Assembly (NCBI GenBank): GCA_013314755.1
Contig: JABUFA010000004.1
Location: 62,001-126,000 of the forward strand
Source: Chthonomonadia bacterium
Lineage (GTDB): Bacteria; Armatimonadota; HRBIN16
Length of the DNA: 64,000 bases
Reading direction: 5' to 3'
Shown here piece after piece: positions 1 through 8,745 of this stretch (within the stretch, counting starts at the first letter, position 1; every line of letters begins with the position of its first letter). The translations under genes and the position numbers were made by a program. The notes under the pieces are model-generated. The model ran no database searches and was not told the DNA's origin. It was given only the letters and a program-made list of their open reading frames with translations.

Positions 1-309
1 CTCATAAACCTTCTCGCGCAGGCGCGTGGTAAAACGGTTGATAGCCAGCGAGAGGTAGTAGGTCTGCCCGTAGGCGAAAACAAACTTGATGAGGAACGCT
101 CCGATAACAATCAGGCTCACCCGGTTCAACAGGCTGACGTCGCCGTACTGCTGGGCGGCGTTAACCACGTCGCGAGTCAGCGCAAAAATGCGCAGAGTAA
201 TCAGCTGTGCTCCACCGGCGCAAATCAAGCCAAGCACAATGTATTTCAAATGCGGCTTGAGGTCTCGCCACAGCCGTCTTTGCAGTTGTCTATCTTCTCC
301 TGCTGCCAT
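1..309 (-). CDS. ABC exporter, MsbA-like, N-terminal fragment (partial)
   Basis: Only the first 103 codons are in the window; the gene runs off the left edge. The start is ATG at 307-309. The peptide begins MAAGEDRQLQRRLWRDLKPH, then has a hydrophobic helix (about residues 24-42) and a second one (about 65-85), as in the first two transmembrane helices of type I ABC exporters such as MsbA, which fuse a membrane domain to an ATPase. It overlaps the end of lpxB by 20 nt, so it is the last visible gene of the LPS operon. That position suggests export (flipping) of the lipid A core across the inner membrane. The ATPase half is outside the window, so MsbA itself is inferred from context; another lipid or peptide exporter is possible. 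Confidence 0.7.
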   Translation of the reverse strand, partial: MAAGEDRQLQRRLWRDLKPHLKYIVLGLICAGGAQLITLRIFALTRDVVNAAQQYGDVSLLNRVSLIVIGAFLIKFVFAYGQTYYLSLAINRFTTRLREKVYE

Positions 310-1462
310 TGTCAATACCCAAACACTCCAGAAGCAGGTGCGCCGCGCGTTCGGTAGCGCCCGGCTCCCCCAGTAACGATTTTACCTCCTGCAGTGCCTC
401 ACGCTGTTGCCGGTGTCCTTCCGTGCCCGGCAGAAGCGCCAGCGAATGCGCCACAATATTTTCGGGCGTCGCGGAGTGCTGGAGCAGCTCCGGGCAGATA
501 CTGCGCTCTGCTATCAGGTTCGGCAACCCGATAAAGGTCAGGTTCAGCGACCGTCGGCGAATGTAGTACTCCAGCTCCATCAGGCGCGAGCCGCGATACA
601 GAATAATCATCGGCGTGCCCAGTATCGCTGCTTCCAAGGTCGCCGTGCCCGAACAGCACCACAGCAGGTGACTGTGTGCCATCACATCATACGTCATCTC
701 CCGCACGACGTGCCACCGAATGCTCGTGCCTGCGAAGGCGCACTGTACCATATCCTCCTGCACGGACGGCGCCAGCGCCAGCACAAATTGAGCGTTAGGA
801 TTTCGCTCCGCAAGCAACTCACCAGCCCGGCGCATAACGGGCAGAAGCGAATGCACCTCCTGGCGGCGACTGCCCGGCAACAGTCCAATGCGCAAACCGC
901 TCCGGCTCAGTCCCAACCGCCCACAAAACTCCTCCTCGCTCAGCGAAGGATGCACCCTGTCCAGCAGGGGATGCCCCACGAAATGGGCATTGGCGCCTGC
1001 CTGGCGCAGAAGTTCGGCAGACCAGGGAAAGGGCGTGACAATGCAATCGGTACATGCCGGCAGGTCGTTTCGGCGAGGCAGATAGCGGCGCCACGAGCCG
1101 GGCGGAAAGTAGTAGAATACCCGGATACCTCTCCCTTTCGCCCATTTCGCCAGCGGCACATTGAACGCCCCGAAATCCACCAGCACCAGCAGGTCGGGCG
1201 GTTGCTGTGCCAGCTTGCGCTTCACCCTCTGCTGTGCCAGCCACAACGCGGGAGCCATCCGCAGTGCCTCCACCACGCCCACCGCACCCCATCCACTGCT
1301 GTCGTACAGTAATTCCACGCCTGCGGACGCCAGCCGCCGCCCGCCGATACCCCATACCCGTATCCGGGGAAGCTGCCTGCGCACCGCCTGGACTAAATCG
1401 GCGCAGCTGGTGTCGCCGCTCGCCTCACCCGCCACACAGACGATGGTAACCGAACTGTTCAC
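290..1462 (-). CDS. lpxB: lipid-A-disaccharide synthase LpxB
   Basis: Transfers 2,3-diacyl-GlcN-1-P (lipid X) onto UDP-2,3-diacylglucosamine to make lipid A disaccharide, at the inner face of the cytoplasmic membrane (GT19). The 390-residue length matches the family. The N-terminus carries the diagnostic GEASGD motif (residues 13-18), and the C-terminal half has the nucleotide-sugar region around LLPGSRRQEV and CCSGTATLEAA. The start is GTG at 1460-1462, inside a GTGA overlap with the stop of lpxA, which indicates translational coupling. It is followed by the ABC exporter with a 20-nt overlap. No lpxH or lpxI is visible in this window. Confidence 0.95.
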   Translation of the reverse strand: MNSSVTIVCVAGEASGDTSCADLVQAVRRQLPRIRVWGIGGRRLASAGVELLYDSSGWGAVGVVEALRMAPALWLAQQRVKRKLAQQPPDLLVLVDFGAFNVPLAKWAKGRGIRVFYYFPPGSWRRYLPRRNDLPACTDCIVTPFPWSAELLRQAGANAHFVGHPLLDRVHPSLSEEEFCGRLGLSRSGLRIGLLPGSRRQEVHSLLPVMRRAGELLAERNPNAQFVLALAPSVQEDMVQCAFAGTSIRWHVVREMTYDVMAHSHLLWCCSGTATLEAAILGTPMIILYRGSRLMELEYYIRRRSLNLTFIGLPNLIAERSICPELLQHSATPENIVAHSLALLPGTEGHRQQREALQEVKSLLGEPGATERAAHLLLECLGIDNGSRRR

Positions 1463-2280
1463 CTCATTCCGCGCGGGTCGTTGGCACGCCCCCCAAACCC
1501 CTTGCGGATACTGCGCAGGAAGTCCAGCAGGTAATCTCGCTCGGGACTGGGTTCCACCTCTTCCTCTATCGCCTCAATCGCCTGCGACATGTTCAGTTTG
1601 GAGCGGTAAAGCAGTTTGTACGCCTGTCGCAGTCCCGCTCGCACCGCAGGAGGCACACCGTGTCGCCGCAAGCCAATCGTGTTCAGGTCCAGCACCTCGG
1701 CAGGGCGTCCATCCACCATCATGAAGGGAGGTACGTCCTGCACCACCTTGGACATCCCTCCCAGCATCGCCAGCTTGCCAATACGGGTGTACTGGTGCAC
1801 ACCTACCATCCCGCCGAAGACTACGTAATCTTCCACGATAACATGTCCGCTGATGCCTGCCTGATTGGCAATGATAATCCCGTTGCCCAGCCTGCAGTTA
1901 TGCCCGATATGCACGTAACCCATAATCATGTTATCGTTACCAATAACGGTAGCTTCTTCTTCACCCGTGGCGCGGTGGATGGTCACAAATTCGCGAATGA
2001 TGTTGTTATCGCCGATTCGCAGGTAACTGCGCTCTCCCTTGAATTTGGTATCCTGGGGAGGTCCACCCAGAATCGCGCTGTGGAAGATGTGACAGCCCGA
2101 TCCGATGGTTGTCCACTTCTCTACCACCACATGCGACTCGAGGATGGTGCCCTCCCCGATGTACACATGAGCGCCAACGATGCTGTAAGGTCCTATCACC
2201 ACATCTGGAGCCAGCTCCGCTGTGGGATGGATAATCGCCGTCGGGTGAATTCTGGAATGCGCCATAGTCTGTATGCCCAT
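1459..2280 (-). CDS. lpxA: UDP-N-acetylglucosamine acyltransferase LpxA
   Basis: First step of lipid A synthesis: transfers a 3-hydroxyacyl chain from ACP to the 3-OH of UDP-GlcNAc. The sequence is a left-handed beta-helix of hexapeptide repeats (residues about 10-195) followed by a helical C-terminal tail. The repeat segment GYVHIGHNC holds the likely catalytic histidine (His127 counted from this start). The 273-residue length is typical. The start ATG at 2278-2280 directly abuts the fabZ stop codon; a second Met at residue 6 (MAHSRIHPTA) is an alternative start and aligns better with the usual N-terminus. The 3' end overlaps lpxB by 4 nt. Confidence 0.95.
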   Translation of the reverse strand: MGIQTMAHSRIHPTAIIHPTAELAPDVVIGPYSIVGAHVYIGEGTILESHVVVEKWTTIGSGCHIFHSAILGGPPQDTKFKGERSYLRIGDNNIIREFVTIHRATGEEEATVIGNDNMIMGYVHIGHNCRLGNGIIIANQAGISGHVIVEDYVVFGGMVGVHQYTRIGKLAMLGGMSKVVQDVPPFMMVDGRPAEVLDLNTIGLRRHGVPPAVRAGLRQAYKLLYRSKLNMSQAIEAIEEEVEPSPERDYLLDFLRSIRKGFGGRANDPRGMR

Positions 2281-2793
2281 TTACTGAGAGTTCCCTTCGT
2301 CTACTGTGGAGTTTGCCAGTTGCTCCTGCGTGTGGTTGCCGTTCTTTCTGCGCTCAACCAGCGCGAAAATCATCTCGGCTTCCGCCACCACCTGACCATT
2401 AACGCGCCCGACCACGCGCACCTTGCCCGTACTGCCCCGAAAACGGAGCACCTCCACCTCCGTGATGAGTGTATCCCCCGGAACCACCGGCTTGCGGAAA
2501 CGTACTTTGTCAATACCGCCGATGTACGCCAGCTTGTGGCGGTGCTCCGGCAGGGAGAGCATCAACACGCCCCCCACCTGCGCCATCGCCTCCACCACCA
2601 GCACGCCGGGCATGATGGCTTGACCCGGAAAATGCCCGTTAAAGAACTCCTCATTGATCGTGACGTTCTTCAAGCCGACAGCTCGCTTGCCCGGCTCCAG
2701 CTCCAGAATGCGGTCCACCAGCAGTAATGGATAGCGGTGCGGCAGTATCTCGCGAACCGCCTCTACGTCCAGAACGCCGTTTGGTCCTATCAT
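2281..2793 (-). CDS. fabZ: 3-hydroxyacyl-ACP dehydratase FabZ
   Basis: Dehydrates (3R)-hydroxyacyl-ACP in fatty-acid elongation and so competes with LpxA for the same substrate, which is why it is commonly found inside lpx operons. The hotdog-fold signature is clear: FNGHFPGQAIMPGVLVVEAM, with catalytic His54 and Glu68. The core ends near residue 145; a polar tail of about 20 residues, rich in N, Q and E, extends beyond the usual end. It overlaps lpxC by 4 nt (ATGA). In several diderms FabZ is fused to LpxC; here they are separate but translationally coupled. Confidence 0.95.
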   Translation of the reverse strand: MIGPNGVLDVEAVREILPHRYPLLLVDRILELEPGKRAVGLKNVTINEEFFNGHFPGQAIMPGVLVVEAMAQVGGVLMLSLPEHRHKLAYIGGIDKVRFRKPVVPGDTLITEVEVLRFRGSTGKVRVVGRVNGQVVAEAEMIFALVERRKNGNHTQEQLANSTVDEGNSQ

Positions 2794-3617
2794 GTCGATT
2801 CCCCCTGTATTGCTTGTCGTAGTGCCAGGGCAAAGGCGGTGTTCAGGGTGTGGCTCGGCTTTACCGCCACAAACAACGCCCTCACCTGTGCCCCTACCAG
2901 CACCATATCGCCGATGAAGTCCAGCACCTTATGCCTGAGCACCTCATCCGGGAAGCGAGGAGGCACACTGTAGTGGTCGGGGAATATCACCAGCGCGTTA
3001 TCCAGACTGCCACCCAGCGCCTTGCCCCGAGCCAGCAGAGCCTCTACCTCTTCCCAGAAGCCGAAGGTGCGGGCAGGTGCTATCTCCTCCTGATAGTTTA
3101 TTTTATCCAGATTGAACCATGCTACCTGCGTGCCCACCAGCGGATGGTCGTAATGTACCGTGCTGATTAACAGCCGTTCAGGATGGGGCATCGCCCAGAT
3201 TCCGCGATCGCCAGCCATCACCGACACCGGGCGTGTGAGGGCAACGCACCGACGCTCCACCGCCTGCTCACACAAACCAGCTTGCTGAAATCGCTCCACC
3301 CAGGGCAGGGCACTGCCGTCCAGCACCGGTATCTCCTCGCCTTCTACCTCGATATGGGCGTTGTCCACGCCAGTGCCCGCCAGTGCCGACAGCAGATGCT
3401 CCACCGTCATCACCCGCACGCCGTCCATCCCCAGCGCGGTGCACCTGTCGGTAGACACCACATACTCCGCCAGCGCAGGGATTCGCTGACCGCCCGCGTG
3501 AAACACTATCCCCGTGCCCGCATCCGCCGGCTTCACCGTTACCCGGGCGTGTTTGCCGGTATGCACGCCAACCCCTTCCATGCATACCTCTTCCGCCAGC
3601 GTGCACTGCCTACTCAC
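2790..3617 (-). CDS. lpxC: UDP-3-O-acyl-GlcNAc deacetylase LpxC
   Basis: Zinc-dependent committed step of lipid A synthesis. Zinc ligands expected for the family are present: His74 in VEHLLSALAG, His229 and Asp233 in LRHKVLDFIGD; His256 in the segment VKPSHTLN is the likely general acid. The ARTFGF motif is at residues 182-187. At 275 residues it is slightly shorter than the E. coli enzyme but complete. The start is GTG at 3615-3617, which overlaps the lpxD stop by 8 nt. Upstream in the same operon lies lpxD and downstream fabZ. Confidence 0.95.
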   Translation of the reverse strand: MSRQCTLAEEVCMEGVGVHTGKHARVTVKPADAGTGIVFHAGGQRIPALAEYVVSTDRCTALGMDGVRVMTVEHLLSALAGTGVDNAHIEVEGEEIPVLDGSALPWVERFQQAGLCEQAVERRCVALTRPVSVMAGDRGIWAMPHPERLLISTVHYDHPLVGTQVAWFNLDKINYQEEIAPARTFGFWEEVEALLARGKALGGSLDNALVIFPDHYSVPPRFPDEVLRHKVLDFIGDMVLVGAQVRALFVAVKPSHTLNTAFALALRQAIQGEST

Positions 3618-4644
3618 CTTTCGTTTCCTCCTCGCCGATACCCAGCCTCTGCTCCAGCACCTTCACCCTCTCAAACAGCTCGGGCAGGCGGCTGGCATAC
3701 GCCATAGCGCGCAACTGCTTGCCGTGCTCGCGGGCGGGACTGCCAAAATAACGCTGTCCTCCAGCCAGGTCTCCGGCTACGCCGGATTGCGCCAGAACGA
3801 TGGCGCCATCGCCGATGGTCACATGGTCTGCCACACCTACCTGTCCCGCCAGAACCACATAACGCCCCAACCGCGAACTGCCAGCAATTCCCACCTGCGC
3901 CACCAGCAGACAGCCCTCTCCAACCTGCACATTATGCCCAACATGTACCAGATTGTCAATCTTGGTGCCGGAGCCAATGCGCGTCACGCCCGTCTTGGCG
4001 CGGTCAATGCAGACGTTTGCTCCTATCTCCACATCATCGCCGATTTCCACACCCCCAAGATGTGGCACTTTGCGGTGCACACCATCCACCGTAACGTAAC
4101 CGAAGCCATCCGCACCGATGACGCTGCCGGAGTGCACAATCACCCGATTGCCCAGCTTCACCCCGCGCATCAGCGTGACGTTCGGATAGAGCACGCACTC
4201 TTCGCCAATCTGCACATCCTGCCCAATGTAGCACAAGGGATACAGCACACTGCCCCGTCCAATCCTCGCGCCCGCCTCAATCACGCATCCCGCGCCGATA
4301 GCCACATCGTCCGCCAGGTCGGCGTCGGGAGAGATAACGGCGTTCAGGTCAATGCCCTGGGGATGCTGAGGCTCTGGGGCGAACATCTGCAATACCTGCA
4401 GGAACGCCTGTCGGGGCGAATCCACGCGCAACAGCGGCTTGGCGATGGTGGGAGCATCCAGCCACACAATCACCGCCGACGCAGGACATCGCTCCGCCAT
4501 GCGCAGGTAGCGTGGCGACTCGGCAAACACCACGTCTCCTTCCTGCGCAAACTCCACCGAGGAAACTCCGGTAATAAGGGCGTCGGCGTCGCCCTCAACC
4601 TGCGCTCCTATCTTCTCCGCCAGCGCACGTACGGTAAGTTTCAT
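3610..4644 (-). CDS. lpxD: UDP-3-O-(3-hydroxyacyl)glucosamine N-acyltransferase LpxD
   Basis: Adds the N-linked hydroxyacyl chain in lipid A synthesis. The protein (344 residues) has the LpxD N-terminal uridine-binding domain (about 1-100), a long hexapeptide-repeat beta-helix (about 105-300) containing NLVHVGHNVQVGE with the catalytic His, and a C-terminal helix. The reading frame is open further upstream, but I place the start at ATG 4642-4644 (MKLTVRALAEKIG) because it matches the family N-terminus and makes a 4-nt ATGA overlap with the stop of the preceding lipoprotein gene. Confidence 0.94.
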   Translation of the reverse strand: MKLTVRALAEKIGAQVEGDADALITGVSSVEFAQEGDVVFAESPRYLRMAERCPASAVIVWLDAPTIAKPLLRVDSPRQAFLQVLQMFAPEPQHPQGIDLNAVISPDADLADDVAIGAGCVIEAGARIGRGSVLYPLCYIGQDVQIGEECVLYPNVTLMRGVKLGNRVIVHSGSVIGADGFGYVTVDGVHRKVPHLGGVEIGDDVEIGANVCIDRAKTGVTRIGSGTKIDNLVHVGHNVQVGEGCLLVAQVGIAGSSRLGRYVVLAGQVGVADHVTIGDGAIVLAQSGVAGDLAGGQRYFGSPAREHGKQLRAMAYASRLPELFERVKVLEQRLGIGEEETKGE

Positions 4645-5663
4645 GGTATCTCGCCTCTCATCTGCCGGGCAATCTGGGCGGTAACATCTGGCACTCCCTC
4701 TCGCCCTTGCCACACAGGTATCCAGCGATGCTGGCGACATATCGCCTCAGCCCATCGCTTCACATCCTCCTCAATGAGAGAGCGCAGGGGCTGTTGGGAT
4801 AGCATCGGAGTTGAAAGGGGGCGCATCGTCTGGCGCGGCGGCATTACCGTAACACGGTCGAAACGAACCGGCTCGGCACTGTCGGCAAAGGCGCGTATCT
4901 GTCCACTGGCGCGGATGCGCTCGGCTTGCAGTCGCTGTGCGCTTTGCTCACGCAGTTCCTCGCGCTTGCGCTCGTATTCCTGCTGGATGGCTTGCATCTG
5001 TTCGCGAAGGCGGCTCGCGGTCTCCTCTTCTATCTGCGCCAGCCTGCGCTGAAGAGCCTCGGACAGCGATTGCTGGTCTGCCTCCATCTCCTTCAAGCGA
5101 GGGGTCAGCACGTCGCGCTGGTCCGGGCGGATGCGCAGAAGGCGCTGCACCACACGCCTTCTGATTTCGGCGTCCGCCTGCCGGGGCTGGTACTGTCGCA
5201 ACGCCTCCTCCACCTCCTGCGCCGCCTGACGGATGAGCTGCTGTCGCACCACTTCCATTTGCGCCCTCTGTTCCGCATCCAGCTGGTTCAGCTCCTCTTG
5301 CAGAAGGCGTGCCTCCATCTGCTGAAGGCGAGCGGTCAGCGCCTGCTGTTGCTGGGCAGAGGTCTGAGCGAGGCGCTCGCGTCGCCTCTCCGATTCGGGC
5401 GTCTGCATGGACTGAACGGTCATCTCGGGCAGGGCAAGCGATGAGGGCATGTTACCAATCCCCGCCGAGCTGGAGGGCGGGAGAGATGGCATGAGCGTTT
5501 GCGCCTCCCACAACGGATGGTATACCAGCAACGCCTGCCACTGCACATAGACCATCCTCGGTTGTGGGCTTCTGGTGCAACCGCTCAGCCAGCCCCCTGC
5601 CGCCAGCATAGCCACCATCGCGACGGCTGAGGCTCTACTTCCGATTAAGTCGCTTGATGACAT
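4641..5663 (-). CDS. coiled-coil lipoprotein, divergent OmpH/Skp-like
   Basis: I do not recognise a named family. The predicted start is ATG at 5661-5663 (MSSSDLIGSRASAV), which overlaps the end of ompH by 29 nt; the frame is open further upstream. A hydrophobic stretch followed by GWLSGC is a lipobox-type signal, so the mature protein should be lipid-anchored at its N-terminal Cys. Residues about 95-260 are Glu/Arg/Gln-rich heptads (two long coiled-coil blocks). The last 45 residues (EEDVKRWAEAICRQHRWIPV, then DVTAQIARQM) parallel the C-terminus of the adjacent OmpH (AVAAVAQEKGLAVVFDS, then DITSDVIKRL). I infer a membrane-tethered paralogue of the periplasmic chaperone. Function is not proven. 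Confidence 0.7.
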   Translation of the reverse strand: MSSSDLIGSRASAVAMVAMLAAGGWLSGCTRSPQPRMVYVQWQALLVYHPLWEAQTLMPSLPPSSSAGIGNMPSSLALPEMTVQSMQTPESERRRERLAQTSAQQQQALTARLQQMEARLLQEELNQLDAEQRAQMEVVRQQLIRQAAQEVEEALRQYQPRQADAEIRRRVVQRLLRIRPDQRDVLTPRLKEMEADQQSLSEALQRRLAQIEEETASRLREQMQAIQQEYERKREELREQSAQRLQAERIRASGQIRAFADSAEPVRFDRVTVMPPRQTMRPLSTPMLSQQPLRSLIEEDVKRWAEAICRQHRWIPVWQGREGVPDVTAQIARQMRGEIP

Positions 5664-6267
5664 CGCTGGTGATGTCGTTGGAGGCGAACAGCACCTGCGT
5701 GCTGTCGAACACCACAGCCAGCCCCTTCTCCTGAGCGACCGCTGCAACCGCCTTTCGGATCTCCCCCAGCATCTGGTTGATCATCTCCTCGCGGCGTGCG
5801 CTCAGCTGACGCTCAAACTGGTCCTGAAGCTGCATAACCGCTTCCTTGTTGCGGTTCTCAATTGCGGTGAGCTGGTTGATGCGCTGAACATCCTGGTCCG
5901 AAGCTGGGTTTTTCTGACGCAGCTGCGAAAGCTCCTGGTTGAGCTGCTGAGACTTTTGCTCAATCTGCTGCATTCGCTGTTTCTGCTGGTCTGTTGGGTT
6001 CGAGAGGCTCGCCAGGTTCTCGTATTCGGTGATCTCTGCCTCTTCAAGCAGTAGATTGTTTGCCCGCCACTGCAGTTTGGCGCGCATCTGGTCGCTCATC
6101 TGCTGAAGCTGGCTCTCCAGCACTTTGCGCTGTTCGTATTCGTCCACCACCCGCTTCAGGTCTACCATGCCGAAACCGCCACCTGCGCCGCGCGCCTGCG
6201 CCCACGCGCCCGCGGTCAGGCTGAGAATACCTGCCACCGTAATCAGCAGGCTCAAAACTCGTCTCAT
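5635..6267 (-). CDS. OmpH/Skp family periplasmic chaperone
   Basis: 210 residues with a signal peptide (MRRVLSLLITVAGILSLTAGAWA, cleavage probably after AWA), a beta strand FGMVDLKRVVDEYEQ, a long helical hairpin rich in Gln/Glu (about 50-170), and the closing strand GLAVVFDSTQVLFASNDITSD. This is the OmpH/Skp layout: a trimeric jellyfish chaperone that carries unfolded outer-membrane proteins through the periplasm to BamA. ATG at 6265-6267 is preceded by a GAGGAGG Shine-Dalgarno. bamA lies 36 nt upstream in the transcript. Confidence 0.9.
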   Translation of the reverse strand: MRRVLSLLITVAGILSLTAGAWAQARGAGGGFGMVDLKRVVDEYEQRKVLESQLQQMSDQMRAKLQWRANNLLLEEAEITEYENLASLSNPTDQQKQRMQQIEQKSQQLNQELSQLRQKNPASDQDVQRINQLTAIENRNKEAVMQLQDQFERQLSARREEMINQMLGEIRKAVAAVAQEKGLAVVFDSTQVLFASNDITSDVIKRLNRK

Positions 6268-6303
6268 CGGGTACTCCTCCTCGTTGTTCTTGCTGATGAT
6301 ACC

Positions 6304-8088
6304 TCAGAATACATTGCCGATGCTGAAGTGCGTACGCGCCCCCTCACTGCCGAAGCCGTAGTCCAGCCGCAGGGGACCGATAGGCGTGCGCACCCGGATG
6401 CCGATGCCTGCGCCCACCTGCGGCTTGAAGTTCGAATGCTGGGTGAAGTCGTTGATTGTGCCGTAGCGCCCGCCCCAGGCGTCGCCTGCATCCACGAACA
6501 GCACGCCCACCAGATTCTGCGCCAGCGGAGCACGATACTCCACGCTGAACAGTGCCACGTTTTCGCCCCAGAAGCGGTCTTCGGGATAGCCGCGCAGGCT
6601 CTCTGCGCCGCCCAGGAAAAACTGCTCGAAGAAGGGCAGCTTGCCGAACGCTCGTCCGGCGTACAGCCGGAAGGCAAACACATGCCGCTTGTCCGCCAGC
6701 GCACGCCGCCGCCCCTGCGGAGAGAAGTAGCGACGCAGATCGATAGACACCTTGTTAAAAGATCCCTTGCCCACAAAACCGCCGGATATCGCTGTGCCAA
6801 TATCCTTCAGGTCCGCCAGGGCGGTCTCGAAGCTGATGGAATCGAAGCTGCCGGTGGCGGGGTCGAAATCCACATCGCGCGTATTGTGGGTCAAACGCAG
6901 GGACAGCGCACTCACCGTGCCATCCTGCTTGATGAACACTTCGGTAGGCAGAACGGCAGGATTATTGGTGCGCACCGACTCCGAGCGCAGGCTCACATAG
7001 GCGCGTGTGCTCTCCGATAGCGGGCGGCTGAGGGTAACAATCCCGCCACGCCGACGCTCATCGTAGCGGTCTTCATCGCCGATGGTGCCCGGGTCGGTGG
7101 TGAACAGCCCCCTGCTGAAGCGATAGAGTGTTTTGTCGAACAGGCTCAGCGACAGTGAGGTGTTGCGCCTGTCCAGCCAGGGTTCGGTGAAGTTAATCTC
7201 GTAGCTGTTGGTGTTGGCGGGTCCGCCGCGCTCCAGCCTTACACCCAGCGTCTGCCCCATACCCCGAAAGTTCGTTTCGTACATTTCCAGAAAGCCCACC
7301 AGCTGCTGGCGGTTGTTGTACGAGGCACCGACGGAGAACAGCCCGGTGCGGCGCTCCACCACGTTCACGGTGATAATCACCTTGCTCAGGTCGGAGCCGA
7401 GTTCCGCTTTGTAGCTGATGTCCTCAAACAGTTCGGTGTTATACACTCTCTGAAGGTCCCTCTGGATCTGCTCAAGGTTATACAGCGACCCGGGGCGGAT
7501 GTAGCGCATTTCGCGAAGCACCACACGCTCGCGAGTCTTGCGCAGACCGCTGACCTTCACCGCCTCAACGGTAACCTCCTTGAGGGGCAGATTCAGAATG
7601 GTGGGGTTTTCCCGGTCCAGCCCCACCGTCTCTGGGTCAACGTTCACCAGATACCCTTTCTGCATATACATGCGGGTAATCGCCTCGATATCCGCCGCGA
7701 GGTCATTATGGTTGAGCAGATTACCCGGTTTGGTGCGCATGACCTTCAGTATCTCGTCGGTAGGGAAAACGGTGTTGCCGGTGACACGCACCTCGCTCAG
7801 GCGTGGATATTCTTGCACCTCGTAAACGATTCGTACACCCTGTGGAGTGTTTTCCGTGCGCGGGATGACATCGCTGAAAAACCCCATATCACGCAGGGCA
7901 GCACGGTCCTTAAGCAGCAGGTTCTGGTCAAAGTCCATGCCGGGTTTCGCCGAGATTTTGGCAAGGATAGCCTCCTGAGGCACGTTGACGTTGCCGCGAA
8001 CGACGACCTCCGCAATGCGCTGAGCCTGTACAGCACCTGCAATCGCCCATAGTGCGATGCAAAACACCAGTATCCGCAGTGTCTTCAT
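6304..8088 (-). CDS. bamA: outer-membrane protein assembly factor BamA (Omp85)
   Basis: Core of the beta-barrel insertion machinery in the outer membrane. The predicted mature order is signal peptide (MKTLRILVFCIALW to VQAQ), then about three POTRA domains (residues roughly 24-270) rather than the five of E. coli, then a 16-strand barrel. The barrel has the conserved loop motif ESLRGYPEDRF and ends in a C-terminal Phe (SIGNVF), the usual outer-membrane targeting signal. The length is 594 residues, in line with short Omp85 proteins. The start ATG at 8086-8088 was chosen because it begins the signal peptide; the frame stays open for 28 more codons into the end of the sigma-factor gene. A GGAGGAGGG motif lies about 15 nt upstream. 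Confidence 0.93.
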   Translation of the reverse strand: MKTLRILVFCIALWAIAGAVQAQRIAEVVVRGNVNVPQEAILAKISAKPGMDFDQNLLLKDRAALRDMGFFSDVIPRTENTPQGVRIVYEVQEYPRLSEVRVTGNTVFPTDEILKVMRTKPGNLLNHNDLAADIEAITRMYMQKGYLVNVDPETVGLDRENPTILNLPLKEVTVEAVKVSGLRKTRERVVLREMRYIRPGSLYNLEQIQRDLQRVYNTELFEDISYKAELGSDLSKVIITVNVVERRTGLFSVGASYNNRQQLVGFLEMYETNFRGMGQTLGVRLERGGPANTNSYEINFTEPWLDRRNTSLSLSLFDKTLYRFSRGLFTTDPGTIGDEDRYDERRRGGIVTLSRPLSESTRAYVSLRSESVRTNNPAVLPTEVFIKQDGTVSALSLRLTHNTRDVDFDPATGSFDSISFETALADLKDIGTAISGGFVGKGSFNKVSIDLRRYFSPQGRRRALADKRHVFAFRLYAGRAFGKLPFFEQFFLGGAESLRGYPEDRFWGENVALFSVEYRAPLAQNLVGVLFVDAGDAWGGRYGTINDFTQHSNFKPQVGAGIGIRVRTPIGPLRLDYGFGSEGARTHFSIGNVF

Positions 8089-8122
8089 TGTCGAACCAGG
8101 TTCCCTCCTCCTGACATGTCCA

Positions 8123-8689
8123 TCAGCCTCGGTAGTAAGGCTCCAGTTTGCGGCGCAGAAGCGCCCTGGCACGCGAGATGCGTGTTTTTACCGTATCCAG
8201 CGGCAAGCCGGTCACCTCGGCTATCTGTTCGTAGCTCATCCCCTCCAGGTCACGCAGGATGGCGAAGGCGCGATAACGCGGAGGCAGTGACTGTACCGCC
8301 TGTTGCACCCTCAGCCTCAGCTCCTCTTTTTCCAGCATTTGCAATGCTGAAGGCGAAGGGTCTGGCACCTGGGTGAACAGGCTTTCGTCACCTGCCTCTA
8401 CAGGTTCATCCAGTGAGCGACTGATGAACTCCTGTTCGCGCCGAAGCCGCCGCAGATACGAGCGATACTCGTTGATGGCAATCCGATACAGCCACGTGTA
8501 AACGCTTGCCTCTCCACGAAATCGTCCAAACGCCTCGTACGCCTTCACGAACGTGTCCTGGGTCAGGTCCGCTGCAAGATGCTCGTCTGATACAATATGA
8601 CGGAACAGATTATAAATCCGGGCGTAGTATGCATCCACGACCTCGGCAAACCGGCGACGGCGCTCCTCATTGTCCTCGTAAAATGCCAT
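8123..8689 (-). CDS. ECF-type RNA polymerase sigma factor
   Basis: 188 residues with sigma region 2 (about 15-85; motifs HLAADLTQDTFVKAYE and TWLYRIAINEY) and region 4 (about 125-182; LPPRYRAFAILRDLEGMSYEQ and the DTVKTRISRARALLRRKL helix-turn-helix end). This is a group 4 (ECF, RpoE-like) sigma factor. It sits between tamB (56 nt upstream) and bamA (34 nt downstream) on the same strand. No anti-sigma gene is next to it, which is unusual for this class. An envelope-stress role, controlling outer-membrane assembly genes, is inferred from position only. The ATG at 8687-8689 is the only well-placed start. Confidence 0.93.
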   Translation of the reverse strand: MAFYEDNEERRRRFAEVVDAYYARIYNLFRHIVSDEHLAADLTQDTFVKAYEAFGRFRGEASVYTWLYRIAINEYRSYLRRLRREQEFISRSLDEPVEAGDESLFTQVPDPSPSALQMLEKEELRLRVQQAVQSLPPRYRAFAILRDLEGMSYEQIAEVTGLPLDTVKTRISRARALLRRKLEPYYRG

Positions 8690-8745
8690 GGCTCTCTCGC
8701 GGATATCTCTCTTTCACGACGCGCCGCCCTTGTTGCTGTTTCACT

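Noticed and set aside
3514-5052. Long plus-strand open frame opposite lpxC-lpxD
   Set aside because: It is antisense to three well-identified genes, has no family features, and is rich in His, Arg and Gln as expected of a reverse-complement shadow in GC-rich DNA.
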